Positions 1 through 13,560 of a stretch of DNA of 62,000 bases are shown one piece after another. Numbering within the stretch: position 1 is the first letter of the stretch; each line of letters starts with the position of its first letter. Origin of the DNA: Mesostigma viride (taxonomy: Eukaryota > Streptophyta > Mesostigmatophyceae > Mesostigmatales > Mesostigmataceae); contig RPFO01000728.1 of NCBI GenBank assembly GCA_009746045.1, positions 1 through 62,000 of the forward strand, in the 5' to 3' direction. Below the pieces are notes generated by a model, which had not been told where the DNA came from, searched no databases, and saw nothing but the letters and a program-made list of their open reading frames with translations. Position numbers and translations under genes: made by a program.

Positions 1-2949
1 TTTTTCCCAGCAATCTTCTCCAAGAGCATACGGCACCCAGTGTCCAGGAGTTCAAAAGAACATCAACAGGCACGACCTACTAAACATGTCGCTGTCGACA
101 GCCATACCGTATTCCGCGGCGATCATTTGAAATTTCATGCTGGGCTGCTAAATTGGTTGGCCTACCATGCGCCGCTGGGGTGGGTCTAGCTAGTGGCCCG
201 TGGCCCGTCGCCGCTCAAATTCCTTCCGCCCCTCGCTAAAATTGCCCGTGGCTAGCTGCCCGTCATCTGTCGCCACTGAAATTTGTTTCCGTCCCTTTCT
301 AATAAGTAATGTGCTCCTTCGCTGCGCTCCGGAGAGTAACATTACCTTGCTCCTTCGCTGCGCTCCGAAGGGAAGTCTGCCTTCGGTGGCCGCTTGCTTC
401 GCTTGCATGGCGCTTCGCGCGTACTGTACCTGGGATTCGCTAAATCTCCGGAGTAGGAGCAAACACCTGATTTTTGGACCACGATTTTCTACGAATTAAA
501 ACTCAAAGGTGTGCTTTATATAGGTGTTTAGGTGTTAGGATAAGCTCTCGCAGCTGCTGCCTGCCAGTCACTGTACAGCCTAGCGCCGCGTTGTGCTGCG
601 CTGAGAGTACCCCGCACCGCGCAGCTTCCCTACAGGACTTCGTTGGCCCGGTACCCAAGCAGGTTAGGTTCAACTGTGGTCAGACACGCCGGGGAGGGGG
701 CCCCGATATGTGTAAGGTGGCGGGACGACCGGGGGGGTTCTGGCCAAACCTGGCCGGAATGGGCCCTGTAGCAAAAACACTGAGAATGCAACCATTTGAA
801 GGGTAGGATCCAAATCTATTCCCCATCTGCATGCAAAGGCTCTCACACCTTGTAAGGCACAACATAACTTCAATATAGTGATGCAAGTATGTTGTCTTAT
901 CTTGCTTGAAGGGAAATGAGTTGAGTGGCATGGTTGGTGGCCACGGTGGTGTGTATTATGACCACACTTACATGCTTGCAAATGGCTAGCAACCTTCAAT
1001 CCCATCCTTAGGGCTGATGGTTTTTGGTGTGTTTCAGGTGGAGGTCAAGATTGTTTACTGTCTTGACCACCACTATCTTGGTCACAATGCTGGGCCAGCT
1101 GGAGGCACATTGGAAGGGGCTGGTTTTGCTTTCCATCGTCTTGCTAAACTACCAATCCACACAAGGATGATTGTCACAGAGATAAATCTCATGAAAGTAA
1201 TAAGTCTGCAGTTGCACGTTCAATCGGCGCCGGGTTTTGCTGTTCCGATGATCCCAGCATTCCCCCCATGGATGTTGGCACAAACGCTCCTATAACTGCT
1301 TTTGGATCTTATAGTTGTTTCCTTCTTACATTCCCGCATGCAAAACTCGCGGCTGTTGCAGGGACTTGAGCAATAATACTAATCTCTGCGGGCCAACGCC
1401 GATCACTCAAGCCACAGTCAACAGGGACAACACATATGGGTTGACTTGCCCAGGTATGTTCGCCAGAAAATCGTTGTTCTTTGAGTGTAGTTTCTTTCGA
1501 GTGCAATGGAAAATGAACACAACGTTGCATGGTGGTTCTACGGGTGGTGAGGCCCGGGCTGTACCCGTTTACGCTAGTGAGACTTATGCGGCCAGTAGTT
1601 ACTGGCCGAGTGTAGTTTTAAGTTGGCAATTGAGTTAAATCTTAAGTTGTTGATTAAGTTAAACTAGTGGGGTGTGCCGGGGTGTAGCCGCCCTAAATGG
1701 CCACTTGCAGGTAGCTCTAGTCCTCTTTTCCTTGGCCATCTATGGGGCTGTGAGCTATGGTGGCAAGAATCCTACTCTACCCTAGTCGCGCCGGCCACTT
1801 GGCTGACAGTGGCACGACTAGAGCGGTTCCGGACTGACATAGCTCGAACAGTCCGGAGCTTTGCAAAAGAATGACACTTGCATCGGTTTTTCTCCCATTG
1901 TTGGGTTCTTTTCCCGGTGCCACAAAAAATTTGTTCGCGTGGTGTCTGCTGGTCTGCTGCATGGCGGTGGCGCCGCAGTATTCCATGTGCCTGCCTGCAC
2001 TGCGTGGTAGGCGGTGGGGGTGGTTGGGTCACGGTGGGCTGTCGACACTCGTTTCAAATTACCCAATTCCGCTCAGATGGACGCTTGAGGTCTCAGAGCT
2101 GGAAGTGGGGATGTTATTCGAAGTAATGCATTATTCCGATGCAGGCTAAGACTTTTAGAGGGGCCAGTTTAATTGACAGACCTGGGTCAGATAGGACCAT
2201 TTATATGGCTGGCCCAGTTGTGCTTGCACTTAATCCGCCGCTAGGGGTAAGGCATGAGTATGCTTGCTAACTAAAACATGAAATACGGACAGTTACTCCC
2301 CTAGGTGACGATGTCGCAGTAATCGGGGTAAGGAGGCGGTGGATGGCGTCCTCTTAAAGTTGTCATCGCTGCAGGACGGCAGCGGCCCTTTTGATTGGGG
2401 GTCGCTGGCCGCAGTTAGTGGTGTCTTCTTTCTTGTTTTCGAGCGTTTTCATTCAACATCTTCAGCTGGCCGAGGACAGAAGGCTGGTGAGGGCCCTGCT
2501 CAGGGTTATATCCCATGGGGGTCGTCACAGATGCCAGAAAACTGTAATGGTCGTGCTGTTAACGCGGCAGGGCGGCCCCAGAAGCCTAGTGAGCGACGAC
2601 ATATCGTGGAGCAAGGAGCGCGACTAGGGCGTGGGGTGCGGGAAAGGAGACTACAATCAATCATGAAAATGGGTGTGGCCAGTGGGGGCCCACTCATGGC
2701 TTTTGTAATTGCCCGCTTATTGTTAAATCCAAAATGTTGGCAGATTGGTGAATAGTGGGAATACGAACATCCATTTCCTCGTGAGAGCTTCTCCTAGGAC
2801 CTTCACTGCGTGCAGATATGTGAGTTAGAGGTGCGTTCTTGCCAATCTTGGCTTTTGCGGATATCCATGCACTCACCGCCATTTTGAGGCTTCCAGTTTT
2901 CGTTCAAAGAAAGCGCTACTAGCTAGGTTGACGAAGCTAGGTTAATGAG
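1..2949. other. No gene recognised
   Basis: Only short, biased open frames are present on either strand and none has a convincing domain or splice structure. A near-duplicate phrase (CTCCTTCGCTGCGCTCCG) occurs twice around 318-370. I see no TIRs, LTRs or long tandem repeats. It may hold introns or untranslated sequence of a gene outside the window. Confidence 0.5.
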
Positions 2950-3231
2950 TTAGGTTACATCCAGCACGTTGGCAATGTCGACATGATCGGCCAGCAACTG
3001 CATGACAGACCTCAGCTGGGCGGCCGTCACCCAGTCCTCGGTACCAAAGACCTGTTCGACTGCACCCACTGCCTCTGCGAGGCCGGTGCACTTGGCGAGC
3101 AGAGTGGCGAGGTGTTTCTTCTTGGTGCTGAAGGCGACTGGCGCGTGCCTAGCCGCAGCAGCGCGCGGCGTGGGCGTCCCGTCCTCCTCGCGCGCTGCCT
3201 GCCTTGTTGTTGACTTGCGCCCCTTCGGCAT
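2950..3231 (-). CDS. Small unrecognised basic protein, 93 aa
   Basis: I do not recognise this gene. The frame runs from an ATG (MPKGRKSTTRQAAREE) to a stop and encodes a basic, Thr/Arg-rich start, a middle Lys stretch (STKKKHLATLLAKC) and an amphipathic C-terminal half (TAAQLRSVMQLLADH). The protein-like composition contrasts with its antisense frames. Its upstream flank (3320-3742) is a dispersed repeat also found at 59821-60250, so this could be a transposon-derived ORF or a host exon next to a repeat. The second repeat copy has no matching ORF beside it. No splice sites are needed to make it complete. Confidence 0.35.
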   Translation of the reverse strand: MPKGRKSTTRQAAREEDGTPTPRAAAARHAPVAFSTKKKHLATLLAKCTGLAEAVGAVEQVFGTEDWVTAAQLRSVMQLLADHVDIANVLDVT

Positions 3232-3319
3232 TGATGCTCAGGGCCAGAAATTAGCTCCAACAGTGAAGGTTCGTCAACCCAGAGATTCGTTTCCCCTGGC
3301 TTGCGGTCGCCGCCCTTGT

Positions 3320-3742
3320 GAAAAGAAAAGAGGCTGGCCTTAGCTAGGTGGGCTTGCTTTTGTCTGTTTTGCTTGTCACGCGGCCTTGGCCCGGACGGCA
3401 TTTTTTGGCCACGCAAATTTTGTGCTGAACAAATGACGCGAATTGCCGTTCTATCTGACGGTGGCTTACGCAAGTTTGCCAGGAGCCTTAGGTCACATAT
3501 TGCGTGAGATAAAAGTCTGAGGTCTAGGTAATCACTACGTCACTAACCAAGAACCTAAACAGTGGCAGGATTGCATCGCGAGGCAGCTCGTGCCACCTGG
3601 CCAGGAAACTGGCCAAATCATAGCCACCGCCGCTATGGATCAGGCCACACCGGTCTCAAAACTTATGTCACGTGAGCCCTATAACCTAGCCGTAGCGGCC
3701 ACCCTTCCTCCTCATTCTAAAGAAACTATGTTCAGGGAACCA
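3320..3742 (+). repeat. Dispersed repeat, copy 1 of 2 (MITE-like)
   Basis: About 423 bp clearly homologous, by eye, to 59821-60250 in the same orientation, including GGCCTTGGCCCGGACGGCAT and the end motif AAAGAAACTATGTTCAGGGA. The end motif resembles the outer end of the polinton-like TIR at 23585-23605 (GAAACTCCGTTCAAAGAACC). No coding capacity. Possibly a non-autonomous element. Confidence 0.6.
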
Positions 3743-3865
3743 CAAAATGAAGTTACTCGTAGACTGCGACGTGAGCAAGTCCTCAGTCCCCAAGTCCTCA
3801 GTGGGATGATAATGGAAAGGGGGGGGTGGATCTCGCTATCTAGCTTCTGGTGACAGGGTTGCGGG

Positions 3866-4120
3866 CACCATGGCCCAAATCACTATGCTTGCCGACTTTG
3901 GTCACATGCGTAAACCCCACCTACTTGGGGGAGGTGTCCATCATGACTACCTGTCACCTATCTTTTCGAGCCATTTGCCTCCATCTTACAGACAGACCTG
4001 GAGGCTGCCCAGGCGTGAGCTTGTTCCTCCTACATATGGTAGCACATGTCTAATCCCAGCCTATCACGAAAAGTCCAGCGGCGACCTTGCCGCGCGCGGC
4101 CAGGGGCACACCAGGTGAGA
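3866..4120 (+). repeat. Coding-like dispersed repeat (transposon fragment)
   Basis: This stretch matches the sequence that flanks the Gypsy insertion (34195-34259 joined to 49138-49290). Similarity is seen at protein level in one frame: both copies read a GHMR..PH.LGGG block followed by HLPP.YRQT.RLP. Conservation of a frame between diverged copies suggests a former ORF of a mobile element, family unknown. A third copy was not seen. Confidence 0.4.
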
Positions 4121-6132
4121 ACAAAGCGCCCTGCCTGTGGGGGCTTGGGTGCCGGCTAGTCTATCTGATGTGCCTACCTGATCTGTGTGGGCCAGGTGCC
4201 TGGCTAGGGCAATTTGCCTGTGTCTAAGAACATGGGAAATAAAATAGAAATCTGCGTACAACTCCTTGTATGCAACTGTGTGGAATATTGAGCGCCCTAC
4301 GGAGCACCTTGGTGACAGCTCCGTTGAGCCGAGCCTCCATCTCCTGCGTCAGCGTCCACGCTGTGTGAGGCTATAGTAGTACCCACATTCCCATACAATG
4401 ACCTCAGCCTGGCTTTATTCATTAGATCTATTTCTACAGGCTTGAGTATCTTGCTGTTGTATAAACCTAGTTATCTTGGGCTGACTGTGGTGTTGGCGCT
4501 CATACGTATGAAATTGTCCTATGTTATGGACTAGGTCGGGCCTGCTTATGGCCAGCCAAGGCCACACGTGGGTCAGGGTGTGCCAAGTGTCTTTGTTACG
4601 ACACGCCTAGTTACAAGTGTTGCTAGTACCGTAGTGGTCAAAATTACCAAACAAATTATTTTGCTGCCCCAAAACAATGTGAAAGTTTAGGGTTGCGAGG
4701 CATAACTATTTTAACATGGTAGTTGCGACGCGGCTCTTTTCAAGTAAAATCGGAATTACTAAAAAGGCTTTTTAAGTTTGTGTTTAAATCTATTTAAAAT
4801 TTTGTTTAAAATCTAATAGAAAGGTACAGTGGCATATGAACTAGAGCTTGTGTGCCAAAATAAAGCAATTCAATAGAAGTTTGCGGGTTTGATTCTCAAA
4901 GTATTTGACGCATTTAGTGATTTTGGCCGCTGTGGTAGGAGGGGGACATCCAGCCAAAACAGCACACTCACTCGTGTGTCCGACGTGGAGCGGACTCCAA
5001 AAACGGGAAAAAATGTGTCCTGTGGCAGAATTTTTGCGATGGAGTGTACTCCAGGCAAAATTTTTAGGGCGGCGCGAAGAAAAATTTTGTGGAGCTAACT
5101 CCTCCCGCCGGTCCAGCGCCTGGTTTTAGGAAAGGAGTGCGCTCTGGTGATCCCGCTAGCTCGGTCAGGCGTTTGATTCTAAGTGCAGGAGTCCGCTTTG
5201 GCCCTGCTGTACTTACAACTTCCGTTGAGAACTTACCAGTATTGGTTGATTCTAGGAAGACGTATCAACTTTCAGGCAGGCGTCAGGTTGTTGTTGTTGA
5301 TTCTGACACCGGACCTGGCGTCAGGCAATAAGCATCGAATTTCCGCCGGCTTGACGTCATTCTTGAGTTGCAGACCACCGTTGCACCAACAACCAGCCTG
5401 AAGCTGGAGCACTGCAGTACAACATGTTTAATCATCATTCAAATTCTTCTACTTGGAGAATATGCTAATACTATCGCTTACTAAGAGCTTCTACTAAGAG
5501 ATTCTAAAAAAAGTGCCACGTGTCGTACAAGCCACGTAGCACGTAGCACACTCCCAAGTCGGTCCGGCGCAGCCTTTTGACTGACAGAGTGCACTCAGCT
5601 ATTTTTCACTTTGGCTGGCGCCGGGCGGCGCGGTAGGCCAAACTCTGGAGTACGCTCATGTACGATTTTAGGGGGGATGTCCCCCCTCCTGCTGTGGTTG
5701 TTAGCCCACTTGGCTGTGCAACAAGCGGTGCTTATACCGAACCGGTTTATGGGGGCAAGTGACACGGCCCTGTAGGACGCATGCATCGATTCTTTTGTTG
5801 TGCTAATGTCCGTGGACATGAAATAGGCCAGGAGGTTTGGATCCCCTGGCAGCTCACCCAGCAGCTCTGCACCTCGCACTTACAGCCTTTGATACCCTTT
5901 TTGTCCTCTTCATTGATTTTCCTTGTGCATGGCTCGTACCCCTCACTCCTTGCCATGCACTGCCTGATTGTGTTCAAGGGATCGCCATAGTGATCAAGCG
6001 GGTCGGTTTTCGCCATGGGATGCATAATCTTGCACATTATGCCTACTGTACGCACAAACTGCCTAGCGGACAAGAATTGGTGACTTGCCCACTTATTTTG
6101 GTGATCCGTTTGTCTGCTGTTGTTTTGCCAGC
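4121..6132. other. No gene recognised
   Basis: AT-rich patches (4620-4870) alternate with neutral sequence. Short frames lack domains or conserved copies elsewhere in the window. The 5' exons of the gene whose exon starts at 6133 should lie here or further left, but I could not identify a start codon or signal peptide. Confidence 0.45.
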
Positions 6133-8558
<2,426 letters not shown>

Positions 8559-8660
8559 GCCAGACGTGCCAGGTCACAGGTCCCCATGCCAGCAGCCAGC
8601 AGGGACCAGCACCAGCAGCAACAACAAACAGTTAACTAGTGTTGTTTTTTTTCTTCTGTG

Positions 8661-8999
8661 GCGCACTCCCAGGGACACCTGGGGGCTACAGGAGGTTTTC
8701 CAGGGTCACCGGCATTCTCCAAGCAACAGCCACTGTGGCGCACTCCCAGGGACACCTGGGGGCTACAGGAGGTTTTCCAGGGTCACCGGCATTCTCCAAG
8801 CAACAGCCACTGTGGCGCACTCCCAGGGACACCTGGGGGCTACAGGAGGTTTTCCAGGGTCACCGGCATTCTCCAAGCAACAGCCACTGTGGCGCACTCC
8901 CAGGGACACCTGGGGGCTACAGGAGGTTTTCCAGGGTCACCGGCATTCTCCAAGCAACAGCCACTGTGGCGCACTCCTAGGGACACCTGGGGGCTACAG
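8661..8999 (+). repeat. 77-bp minisatellite, 4.4 copies
   Basis: Copies start at 8661, 8738, 8815, 8892 and 8969 (partial), nearly identical. The unit begins GCGCACTCCCAGGGACACCT. A single related unit occurs at about 55528-55558, at the 3' end of the internal region of the short LTR element. The array therefore probably expanded from an LTR-element fragment lying just downstream of the vWD-like gene. Confidence 0.95.
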
Positions 9000-9158
9000 T
9001 CTCCCCTCAGTACCATCAGGATAGCCGTGTAAGGGGGGTGCCAGGGGAGTGTATCCGGCTATACCCTCACTAGCTATGGGAATCCCTGAGCAAGTGGGGA
9101 ACAGGCACATTGTATGCAAGGGGGGTGTCAGGATATGCCCCAATATGCCTGACAGTTT
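9000..9158 (+). mobile_element. Fragment of short LTR element (3' internal end plus LTR start)
   Basis: Resembles 55600-55757: a GTGTAAGGGGGG block, a TATACCC..CCCTCACTA stretch, a purine tract, then the LTR start TGTCAGGATATGCCCC and its palindromic partner CCTGACA. The rest of the LTR is absent, so this is a truncated copy. Confidence 0.6.
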
Positions 9159-9209
9159 TTTTATTGAGTGTGGCTAGTTTCGGGTATACCGGAACTTTCT
9201 GCTACCTTA

Positions 9210-9263
9210 TGTTACGGCCCAGACCTTTGGATGGGCGTAACAATGCCTTCAAAGAATAAGTCG
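9210..9263 (+). repeat. LTR-edge-like repeat, copy 1
   Basis: 54 bp starting TGTTACGGCCCAGACCTTTG, repeated with a few changes at 12782-12835. It starts with TG and contains the short inverted pair GTTACG..CGTAAC, as LTR starts often do. Sequence beyond it differs in the two places. Confidence 0.5.
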
Positions 9264-9269
9264 CATTTA

Positions 9270-9614
9270 TGTCGTACTGGCCCACCGGGACGTGGGTCGA
9301 CCTCGCTCAAACGCGCGCCAACGTGAACGAATACCAGCTCGCGTACAATGCGGATCACCTCGCTTACCCCGGGAAGATCCTCGAGGAAATTGGTGAGGAG
9401 GGTCGCCAGGCACTCCTCAAGTATTGCCAGCGGAGGGCGCAGTCGAGAGGGGTGGGCCCCAGCATTGGTGGGATGTGAGGGCCGCGACTTCCTCATGGAT
9501 GGATTGCAGCGAGATGACGACGTCATCCCATCGGCCATCAAGGAATTGTCCTTGTGTGGCAACGCCGGGGAGAATTGGCTTTACTAACCCGTTGGCGAAC
9601 AGGGGTTGGGACAT
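9270..9614 (-). pseudogene. Possible coding remnant, unrecognised
   Basis: On the minus strand one frame reads MSQPLFANGLVKPILPGVA and continues to about 9420, then a neighbouring frame reads LAILEECLATLLTNFLEDLP and on to about 9290. Together they look like one protein with a single frameshift, perhaps a retroelement gag or a host exon. No family recognised. The piece sits between two LTR-edge-like repeats, which favours a retroelement origin. Confidence 0.25.
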
Positions 9615-9760
9615 AGTATCCCCATGGCCGATTTTGTACTATTATTCTCAATGGCTGACTGAGATGTCGCGTTTGCGTGCCATATCATCCTGGACTGGTC
9701 ATTACCGCTACTTGGAATGCATCCACTATCAGCAGTAATCATGTGTGAGATATGCCACCT

Positions 9761-10958
9761 ACGGAAGATGATATGTGGGCTCTGCCCCACTGGCAGCCAC
9801 CCGTTGCAAGAGCAGTTCCTACCGACCTTTATGACATAACGCTTAACAAGATTTGGTTATTCACAAATAAAATTGAGAATACATTTTAGCCAAAACCAAT
9901 GTTCATCAACAAGAAAGACTGGCTTATTCCAGCCCCTGGCCTGCCTAGCTTCGAGCAAACAAGTCCGGCATGTCCAATACCGTGAACATCCGCTACCCGC
10001 TCTCCTTTATACGGAAGTTGGCCTTGTCCGGATGTATGCCAACACCCAGCCAACCGCTCTCATCCTAAGCTACCGACAGTGCCCAGGCGAATCTACCATA
10101 CTGGTAGTCCCTGCGACGACTGTCCTCGAGACAAATCCAAAAAGGCTTAACTTGTATGCCTATCTCGCCTCGACCCATGAAAACAATCTCGCAACCATCA
10201 CGGAGGTTGCGGCCGGATTGTTCTACTAGTTAATCACATGAAGACAACTGCGTCGTTGTGAAGTGAAAACTGAACGAACAACGACCACAATGGCCGACTG
10301 TTCATCCTTTTAACCTGCGCAAGCTAACCTTTCCAACGTGACATCAGCCAGTGACGACCAAAATACGCTGAACAAGGTGCCGCAAATCTAGCATGCGCTT
10401 TTTAACGTTAGATCAGGTGCTTGCCTGACACAAACCAAATCTCATGAACAAATCTGTCCAAGCACAAGCTAAACAACTTGTAGATATTTTGCAACACTAA
10501 AAAGCGCTGCCGCAATCAGAAATTAACCAGGCTAAATTGCCGGCCATCTCAGGCACCGCTGCTCAAAGCGTGCTGACCGTTCGCGACGTTTCACGTGTAG
10601 CCCTGGTCGTTCTCCACAAAGTCTGGTGTCCCTCGTTGTAGTCCTGGCAGAGCACGTGATCACTGGCCCGGCAGCCAGCCCAACATGCCTGGCCTGCCTT
10701 AGTGGCGCGCGCCAGCGCCTGGACTGCCCTGGTGACGACCGGTAGCCCAAATCCCCCCTTAGCCCACTGCCGCAAATGCGAACGCACTCGCACTTGGACG
10801 AATTCAGAAGATCCGCCGACGATTCAGTGGACGCGTGATTACAACTGAGATCCGCGGCGTCAGTACCGGGCCGCGGTATAGCAACCCGCACAAGGCTGCG
10901 GACGTCAGAATTACGCTAAAATCTGAATTGCGGACGTGATAGATCACGGACGCGACAG
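9761..10958 (+). repeat. 1.2-kb tandem duplication, unit 1
   Basis: The 1198-bp unit recurs at 11417-12614 (offset 1656) with no difference noticed. Each unit has the same 118-codon open frame (9873-10229 here) and a 119-codon antisense frame (10532-10891), neither recognised. The unit is bracketed by 96-bp direct repeats (9665-9760 and 10960-11055). Its ends ACGG/ACAG are not LTR-like. Confidence 0.93.
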
Positions 10959-10959
10959 C

Positions 10960-11416
10960 TGTCGCGTTTGCGTGCCATATCATCCTGGACTGGTCATTAC
11001 CGCTACTTGGAATGCATCCACTATCAGCAGTAATCATGTGTGAGATATGCCACCTCCCCCCCCACTATTTAGCTCACAACAACGTGAGAGCAAAAAGTGA
11101 AAGAAAGGCAGCTCACACAAAAGAAGGAAGCCCAAAGAGGGCGTCATTCCAGGCAGCAGCAAAAAAAAGAAAAAAAAATCCAGCTGCTCAAAGATGCTTT
11201 TCCAGGATCAGCAACAACCTTAACATGCATGCTTTTAAAGGCTTAGCAATAACCCCTGACATGCATGCTTTTAAAGGCTTAGCAATAACCCCTTCAATGG
11301 CTTTTTACAGGGAAAAGCCTAACCTCTTCAGATGCTTTTGATCAAAGGCTAAGCAATAACCTCTTTCCACCACTAGGCCGGTAGGCCTGACTCCTAACAA
11401 GGTTGTTCGTTCAGTT
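10960..11416 (+). repeat. Spacer with 96-bp direct repeat and short tandem
   Basis: Positions 10960-11055 repeat 9665-9760. The remaining 361 bp (11056-11416) separates the two 1.2-kb units and contains two copies of a 35-bp phrase with CATGCATGCTTTTAAAGGCT at about 11223 and 11260. The spacer is absent before unit 1, so it was either lost there or inserted here. Confidence 0.8.
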
Positions 11417-12614
11417 ACGGAAGATGATATGTGGGCTCTGCCCCACTGGCAGCCACCCGTTGCAAGAGCAGTTCCTACCGACCTTTATGACATAACGCTT
11501 AACAAGATTTGGTTATTCACAAATAAAATTGAGAATACATTTTAGCCAAAACCAATGTTCATCAACAAGAAAGACTGGCTTATTCCAGCCCCTGGCCTGC
11601 CTAGCTTCGAGCAAACAAGTCCGGCATGTCCAATACCGTGAACATCCGCTACCCGCTCTCCTTTATACGGAAGTTGGCCTTGTCCGGATGTATGCCAACA
11701 CCCAGCCAACCGCTCTCATCCTAAGCTACCGACAGTGCCCAGGCGAATCTACCATACTGGTAGTCCCTGCGACGACTGTCCTCGAGACAAATCCAAAAAG
11801 GCTTAACTTGTATGCCTATCTCGCCTCGACCCATGAAAACAATCTCGCAACCATCACGGAGGTTGCGGCCGGATTGTTCTACTAGTTAATCACATGAAGA
11901 CAACTGCGTCGTTGTGAAGTGAAAACTGAACGAACAACGACCACAATGGCCGACTGTTCATCCTTTTAACCTGCGCAAGCTAACCTTTCCAACGTGACAT
12001 CAGCCAGTGACGACCAAAATACGCTGAACAAGGTGCCGCAAATCTAGCATGCGCTTTTTAACGTTAGATCAGGTGCTTGCCTGACACAAACCAAATCTCA
12101 TGAACAAATCTGTCCAAGCACAAGCTAAACAACTTGTAGATATTTTGCAACACTAAAAAGCGCTGCCGCAATCAGAAATTAACCAGGCTAAATTGCCGGC
12201 CATCTCAGGCACCGCTGCTCAAAGCGTGCTGACCGTTCGCGACGTTTCACGTGTAGCCCTGGTCGTTCTCCACAAAGTCTGGTGTCCCTCGTTGTAGTCC
12301 TGGCAGAGCACGTGATCACTGGCCCGGCAGCCAGCCCAACATGCCTGGCCTGCCTTAGTGGCGCGCGCCAGCGCCTGGACTGCCCTGGTGACGACCGGTA
12401 GCCCAAATCCCCCCTTAGCCCACTGCCGCAAATGCGAACGCACTCGCACTTGGACGAATTCAGAAGATCCGCCGACGATTCAGTGGACGCGTGATTACAA
12501 CTGAGATCCGCGGCGTCAGTACCGGGCCGCGGTATAGCAACCCGCACAAGGCTGCGGACGTCAGAATTACGCTAAAATCTGAATTGCGGACGTGATAGAT
12601 CACGGACGCGACAG
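11417..12614 (+). repeat. 1.2-kb tandem duplication, unit 2
   Basis: Copy of 9761-10958 with no mismatch noticed, including its 118-codon frame at 11529-11885. The lack of divergence suggests a very recent duplication, gene conversion or an assembly duplication. Confidence 0.93.
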
Positions 12615-12639
12615 AGAGCCCTGGGTGGACTGCCCAGCC

Positions 12640-12890
12640 TGGGCATTTGTCGCTATTGTGTGTTGCTTGTTTTGCTTACAAGTGCTTCGTTTTTCTTGTC
12701 TGTTTTGTTTGTGCTAATTGTCTTGTTGCGTGCGCCCCAAGCCTGGACGATATAGCTATCGTCCCCTGGGGAAGGGAGGAGTGTTACGGCCCAGACCTTT
12801 GTATGGGCGTAACAATCCCTTCAATAAATAAGTCGAAAGTCATTTGTTATTCGTTTGGGACTTTCAATAAAATTAAATTATAACATGCCT
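12640..12890 (+). mobile_element. 3' end of a degraded LTR retroelement
   Basis: A T-rich stretch is followed by a polypurine tract (GGGGAAGGGAGGAG, about 12768-12781) directly before the TG-starting repeat at 12782-12835. This is the usual order of internal 3' end, polypurine tract and LTR. No coding remnant seen. Confidence 0.45.
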
Positions 12891-13025
12891 CCATTGGGAG
12901 ATCATGTGGCACATATTCCTTGATGGATGGGTGGAGTGGAAGGAGCCGCGTAATCGAACTAACCTAACTCTAAGCTATCTAGTCTAGAAAAATCCTAACT
13001 ACACTACTCATCTAAACGCCGCCTC

Positions 13026-13535
13026 CGCTTGGGGGGAGGGGGCTTGCCCACAGGGGCTGGCGTGTGCGCCTTGACAATGATCTTGTGCCACCGCGTCTTG
13101 TTCTGCATGGCAATCCAAAGAAGGGAGAGAGAGTGGATTAATTAATTAATTAGGAACATCACTCCGTTGGGAGTAAATGTAGCACATATCCCTGCGTATG
13201 TAGGACACCTTGTAGGACACCTTGCTCGCACTAGCCAGGTCGACACCGCCCTTGGTCTGGCAGGCCCGCAGCGGCTTGGCCAGCCAGGGCGGCATATTCT
13301 GACCTGGCCTGGCCCTAAGGGCATTCCCAAAAGGGTAGGGAAACATGTCACGAACTACGTACAGATGTTGCTGGATGACCTACTGGTCCCAGCCCAGTTT
13401 GAATACCGCATCCACTCTCTCTCCGGCCCTTCTTTGGACTGCCATGCAGAACAAGACGCGGTGGAAGAAGATTGTCAAGGCTCACACGCCCGACCCTGTG
13501 GGCAAGCCCCCTCCCCCCAAGAGGAGTTCATCATG
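13026..13535. mobile_element. Inverted pair of LINE 3' coding tails
   Basis: The minus strand at about 13026-13120 and the plus strand at about 13433-13535 encode nearly the same short C-terminus (MQNKTRW.KI.VKAHTP, then VGKPPPPKR). Between them lie a (TTAA)n tail at 13138-13152, the hairpin ACTCCGTTGGGAGT and a plus-strand GHLART.Q fragment that also occurs in the LINE copies at 16431 and 51000. These are truncated non-LTR retrotransposon pieces inserted next to each other. Confidence 0.55.
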
Positions 13536-13560
13536 GTTAAAATAAATGATCATGGTTAAA

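Noticed and set aside
8661-8999. Possible CRISPR array
   Set aside because: Repeats are contiguous 77-bp units with no unique spacers; this is a minisatellite in a eukaryotic genome.
9761-12614. The 1.2-kb units as LTRs of a retrotransposon
   Set aside because: Ends are not TG..CA, no target duplication, and the interior is only 458 bp, part of which repeats the left flank.
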